44,068 bases of DNA, from assembly GCA_030533315.1 (NCBI GenBank), contig JAUNJL010000016.1, forward strand, positions 1 to 44,068, in the 5' to 3' direction. Below are positions 41,342 through 44,068 of the stretch, piece by piece (the first letter of the stretch is position 1; each line of letters begins with the position of its first letter). The notes under the pieces are model-generated. The model ran no database searches and was not told the origin of the DNA. It worked only from the letters and a program-made list of their open reading frames with translations. Made by a program: the position numbers and the translations under genes. This DNA is from Eubacteriales bacterium. GTDB taxonomy: Bacteria > Bacillota_A > Clostridia > Lachnospirales > Lachnospiraceae.

Positions 41342-42586
41342 ATGGCAGTATTTCGAGCGTTTCGAGCGCTGCGCCCCAAAAGGGAAAAGGCGGCCGCCGT
41401 GGCGGCCCTGCCCTATGATGTGGTGGACAGGGAGGAGGCAAAGGAGATCGGAGAGAGGAATCCAGATTCCTTCCTTCATGTGGACCGGGCGGAGATGGAT
41501 CTGGAACCGGAGATTAGTCTGTACAATCCAAGAGTATACCAGAAGGCAAGGGAGAATCTTGACCGGATGGAGAGAGAGGGCATTCTTTTTATGGAAGAAA
41601 AGCCCTGCTACTATATTTATGAGCTGGTGCGAGGGGGCAGGAGCCAGACTGGTCTGGTGGGCTGCTCTTCCATTGACGATTATCTAAACGGCACGATCAA
41701 AAAACATGAGCTTACCCGGGAGGAGAAGGAGGTGGACCGGATCCGTCACGTGGATGCCTGCGACGCAAACACCGGCCCCATTTATCTGGCCTGCCGGTAT
41801 CCCAAGGCTCTGCTTTCCCTCATGGAGGACTGGAAAAAAAGCAATCCTCCGGAGTATGATTTTGTTGCGGAGGATGGGGTCATCCATCGGGCATGGGTGA
41901 TCCATGAGGAGGAGACCAAGGAGAGGATCGAAAGAGAGTTCTCCGGGATTTCTTCTATATATATAGCGGATGGACATCACCGGGCGGCCTCGGCGGTGAA
42001 GGTGGGATTGAAGAGGAGGAGGGAGCATCCCGGCTGCACCGGGGAGGAGGCCTTTCATTACTTCCTGTCGGTGGTGTTTCCCGCCGACCAGCTGACCATC
42101 CTTCCCTACAACCGTCTCGTGAACGATCTGAACGGCCTGACCCTGAGAGCCTTTTTGGGAAGTCTGAAGTTCCACTTTGAGCTGATGGCCATGTCAGGCT
42201 TTCCATGCCGGCCGGTGGAGAAGCACTGCATGGGCGTCTACGTGGAGGGCGCCTGGTATCATCTGCGGGCATGGCCGGACGTATACGAAGGAAAAAGCCG
42301 GAAGGAGCAGCTGGACGTGTCGATCCTACAAAGAAAAGTTCTTGCCCCCATTTTGGGGATCAAGGATCCCAGGACGGACGAGAGGATCCAGTTCGTGGGA
42401 GGCAGTCACAGCCTAAGGGAGCTGGAGACCATGGCCGACGGAGCGGGAGGCGTCGCCTTCGTGATGTATCCCACATCCATGGAGGACCTGATGGCCATCG
42501 CAGACGAGGGCGACCTTATGCCTCCCAAGTCCACCTGGTTTGAACCAAAACTGCGAAGCGGACTGTTCATCCACAAGCTTTCCTGA
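41342..42586 (+). CDS. DUF1015 family protein
   Basis: A 414-residue cytoplasmic protein of the DUF1015 family. Start ATG 41342 follows GGGAGGAGAAG; the frame is open upstream but has no family similarity. Typical parts are FRALRPKREKAAAVAALPYDVV at the N-terminus, NPDSFLHVDRAE, DDYLNGTIKKHELTR, VDACDANTGPIYL and the conserved IADGHHRAASA with D210-R214. The DGHHR motif resembles the nucleotide/phosphate loop of ParB-like free-serine kinases (SerK, SbnI), so a small-molecule kinase role is conceivable but unproven. It diverges from ygeX and is followed by a terminator at 42688. In other Clostridia the family is often found next to serine biosynthesis genes, recalled from memory; here it borders diaminopropionate catabolism. 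Confidence 0.88.
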   Translation: MAVFRAFRALRPKREKAAAVAALPYDVVDREEAKEIGERNPDSFLHVDRAEMDLEPEISLYNPRVYQKARENLDRMEREGILFMEEKPCYYIYELVRGGRSQTGLVGCSSIDDYLNGTIKKHELTREEKEVDRIRHVDACDANTGPIYLACRYPKALLSLMEDWKKSNPPEYDFVAEDGVIHRAWVIHEEETKERIEREFSGISSIYIADGHHRAASAVKVGLKRRREHPGCTGEEAFHYFLSVVFPADQLTILPYNRLVNDLNGLTLRAFLGSLKFHFELMAMSGFPCRPVEKHCMGVYVEGAWYHLRAWPDVYEGKSRKEQLDVSILQRKVLAPILGIKDPRTDERIQFVGGSHSLRELETMADGAGGVAFVMYPTSMEDLMAIADEGDLMPPKSTWFEPKLRSGLFIHKLS

Positions 42587-42830
42587 GAGACGGGCCCTTT
42601 TCCCATATTTTAACCAAGAAAGCCTGTCTTACACCATGAATGGTGCAAATCATTGCCGGAGCCCTGGTTCGCCTGAGAAACGGTGGAAAAATCCCGCACA
42701 AAAGTGCGGGATTTTGTCTGCGGTCTGAAACAGATGGCTTACGCCTGTTGGATTTAAGCTTGAATAAAAAATGGAGCCTGGGAGCGGAGCATTTTGGTGT
42801 GCCGGCCGTCAGGCAGAAATTAATAAAACG
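42587..42830. other. Intergenic region between convergent DUF1015 and regulator genes
   Basis: No gene was found. Apart from the terminator at 42688-42715, a CACCAT-GA-ATGGTG palindrome occurs near 42634-42647. No RNA family was recognised. Confidence 0.4.
42688..42715. terminator. Terminator of the DUF1015 gene
   Basis: AAAATCCCGCAC (42688-42699) pairs with GTGCGGGATTTT (42704-42715), loop AAAA. The symmetric A/T ends let it work on both strands. Confidence 0.9.
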
Positions 42831-42862
42831 AAAAATCCCTCCCCCGCTGTATGGGGGAGGGA
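42831..42862 (-). terminator. Terminator of the PAS/HTH regulator gene
   Basis: TCCCTCCCCC (42836-42845) pairs with GGGGGAGGGA (42853-42862); on the minus strand the stem is followed by TTTTT (42831-42835) and more T-rich sequence. Confidence 0.88.
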
Positions 42863-42946
42863 AAAGCTTCTAATGATAAATGGGTTCATACATATGTGTC
42901 CCTGGGCTGGGGCGCAGGGGAGACGGTCTGTGGGTTGGGGACGGAC

Positions 42947-43582
42947 TTATTTGTTTACGTCGATGTAGCTGTACAGGGTGTACTTGGAGATGCCGAAAAA
43001 GTTCGCCACCTTGTCTCCTGACTTGGTGATGAGGAAGGCGCCGGAGTCGTTCAGAAACTGAATGGCGGTCACCTTGTCTTCCTTGTTCATCAGGGCGACG
43101 GGTTTTCCCACGAGAACCACGGATTCCTCGATGAGCCGGTCCAGAAGATCGTTCACGTTGTGGGTGATCTGCTTGGGCTTCTCCTCCCGGTCCTGGGGGG
43201 TTATGAGGGAGTGAAGGGCGTTTTCGATCATGGTAAGCTTGGTGATGTCAAAATTGATCCCGAAAACGTAGTGGATGGTGCCTTCATCGTCCCGGATGTA
43301 CGAGGTGGTACATTTCAGGATCTTGCCGTCGGAGGTCTTCATCAGGTAGCCGGAGTGATCGGTTGGCTCTTTGTCTTTTTTTCCTTTATTTCTCACCACG
43401 TCAAACACTGCGTCGGATGGCCCGTCGCCAATGCTCCGGCCTGTCACATGGCCGTTTATGATGAACACGATGGAATGCTCCGGTTCCTTGGTCTTTAGGT
43501 CATGGATCACGATCTCGCAGTCCGGTCCGAATTGGGATGCCAGATCCTGCGCAATCTGTTTTAATATGCTTAGGCGCCCCAT
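42947..43582 (-). CDS. YheO/DauR-like PAS and HTH transcriptional regulator
   Basis: A 211-residue regulator. The N-terminal two thirds form a YheO-type PAS sensor (ASQFGPDCEIVIHDLKT, SIVFIINGHVTGRSIGDGPS, YLMKTSDGKILKCTTSYIRD, YVFGINFDITKL). After a linker (about 120-150) a C-terminal helix-turn-helix ends the protein (NDSGAFLITKSGDKVANFFGISKYTLYSYI). This is the DauR arrangement, where the PAS domain senses a small metabolite. Its place at the end of the island, and promoter similarity to ygeX and ssnA, make it the best candidate for the local regulator. The ligand might be a purine or diaminopropionate-type compound (inference). The ATG follows GGAGGAAAG. The leader is about 230 nt and contains inverted repeats. 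Confidence 0.88.
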   Translation of the reverse strand: MGRLSILKQIAQDLASQFGPDCEIVIHDLKTKEPEHSIVFIINGHVTGRSIGDGPSDAVFDVVRNKGKKDKEPTDHSGYLMKTSDGKILKCTTSYIRDDEGTIHYVFGINFDITKLTMIENALHSLITPQDREEKPKQITHNVNDLLDRLIEESVVLVGKPVALMNKEDKVTAIQFLNDSGAFLITKSGDKVANFFGISKYTLYSYIDVNK

Positions 43583-43815
43583 AGGTCTTTCCTCCTTCTG
43601 ATATATGGATGGTCTGCCGTTCTTTATATCCTATATATAGAAACGGTAATATTCTTTTTTGCACAGCTGGAACCCTGAAGCAGTTCAGCCGGCTGAGGGA
43701 TGATTGGCAAAAATCCACGAAAGCCGTCAGGGGCAAAGGACTTCTGCGCATTTATGTTATTTTGGGTCCGTGCGGGAAACGCACAGGCCGATTTGAACGG
43801 ACAAGTAGCTTTCAC
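43583..43815 (-). other. Long structured leader of the regulator gene
   Basis: About 230 bases between the predicted transcription start and the ATG, without a gene. On the minus strand it contains GTGCG-TTTCC-CGCAC flanked by GTCC/GGAC (about 43769-43802), and a CCCT/AGGG-closed stem with CAGCCGGCTG inside (about 43674-43700). No known riboswitch consensus was recognised. Confidence 0.45.
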
Positions 43816-43822
43816 TGATTAT

Positions 43823-43873
43823 ATTATAACACAGTAGAAAAAAAATAAAAGGATTTTTAAAAAAAAATTTAGA
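43823..43873 (-). promoter_or_regulatory. Regulator promoter with upstream poly-T motif
   Basis: On the minus strand: TCTAAATTTTTTTTT begins a stretch at 43873-43851, followed by -10 TATAAT (43823-43828) with a poor -35 (CTTTTA). The distance from the start of the poly-T unit to TGTGTTAT is 40 bases, exactly as at the ygeX promoter. The weak -35 suggests dependence on an activator or low basal expression. Confidence 0.55.
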
Positions 43874-44068
43874 ATAACTAAAAAAGTTTGTTTATTACGA
43901 TTGTGGGGAACTGGTTCACATAAGTGCAGGACCGTGATCCTGTGCAAAAGGATGGCGGCGAGGGGGCTTTTTGGTGGATTGCGGAGGATCATGGGCAGAA
44001 AATGTACATAAATCCTCCCGAGTTTGCCACTTTCGCAAAAACAAAACATAAATTTTTTCCTTATTTTG
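43874..44068. other. AT-rich window end without a gene
   Basis: Nothing coding was supported up to the window end. The poly-T motif region extends to about 43890 (ACTTTTTTAGTTATT on the minus strand). The remainder is unremarkable. Confidence 0.4.

Noticed and set aside
43583..43815. Possible purine, Moco, c-di-GMP or xanthine riboswitch in the regulator leader
   Set aside because: Several inverted repeats are present, but the conserved core sequences of these classes could not be found on either strand. It is kept only as an unnamed structured leader.

Overview
The window looks like a chromosomal segment from an anaerobic, gut-type Lachnospiraceae or related Clostridia (Bacillota). The pointers are a pyruvate:ferredoxin oxidoreductase, an Rrf2 regulator, strong AAGGAGG ribosome binding sites, a giant DUF5057-like exoprotein, a GtrA/GtrB pair and a cobalamin nucleotide-loop operon next to a selenium-linked molybdenum hydroxylase island. 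Genus cannot be fixed from sequence reading alone. No tRNA, rRNA, CRISPR array or insertion sequence was seen.

Layout. 1-8.9 kb: a structured leader with a 45-bp direct repeat, a 2196-residue secreted protein, a YbaK-type deacylase and a small secreted protein. 9.0-16.2 kb: a YbiT-type ABC-F ATPase on the minus strand, then shikimate kinase, an Fe-S-type Rrf2 regulator and nifJ. 16.5-19.0 kb: a secreted HExxH protein followed by GtrB- and GtrA-like membrane glycosylation proteins. 19.1-22.5 kb: cobT-cobU-cobS-(short cobU-like)-cobC, for lower-loop assembly of cobalamin.

22.7-43.6 kb: the main system, a purine/urate-catabolic island resembling the E. coli xdhABC-ygeWXY-yqeABC-mocA-ygfK-ssnA-xdhD region but rearranged into two converging arms. 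The rightward arm is ssnA, ygfK and xdhD, then a strong terminator-like hairpin, then xdhA-xdhB-xdhC-yqeB-yqeC-mocA. The leftward arm is ygeX-ygeY-ygeW-arcC. The arms meet at a bidirectional terminator near 36.06 kb. A DUF1015 gene diverges from ygeX, and a PAS/HTH regulator of the YheO/DauR type closes the region.

How the genes could work together (established family roles plus inference): XdhD and XdhABC are molybdenum hydroxylases for purine-type substrates. YqeB, YqeC and MocA mature their selenium- and cytosine-modified cofactor. YgfK, a dihydropyrimidine-dehydrogenase-like Fe-S flavoprotein with permuted domains, would supply reductive chemistry. SsnA and YgeY hydrolyse intermediates, YgeW handles a carbamoyl group, ArcC recovers ATP from carbamoyl phosphate, and YgeX turns 2,3-diaminopropionate into pyruvate and ammonia. 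PFOR (nifJ, same window) could oxidise the pyruvate.

The most notable unexplained signal is a poly-T motif (CCWAAT8G..ATTT). It lies directly upstream of the -35 of ssnA and, in tandem, of ygeX, with a diverged copy at the regulator's own promoter. It is a candidate operator linking both catabolic arms to the PAS/HTH regulator.
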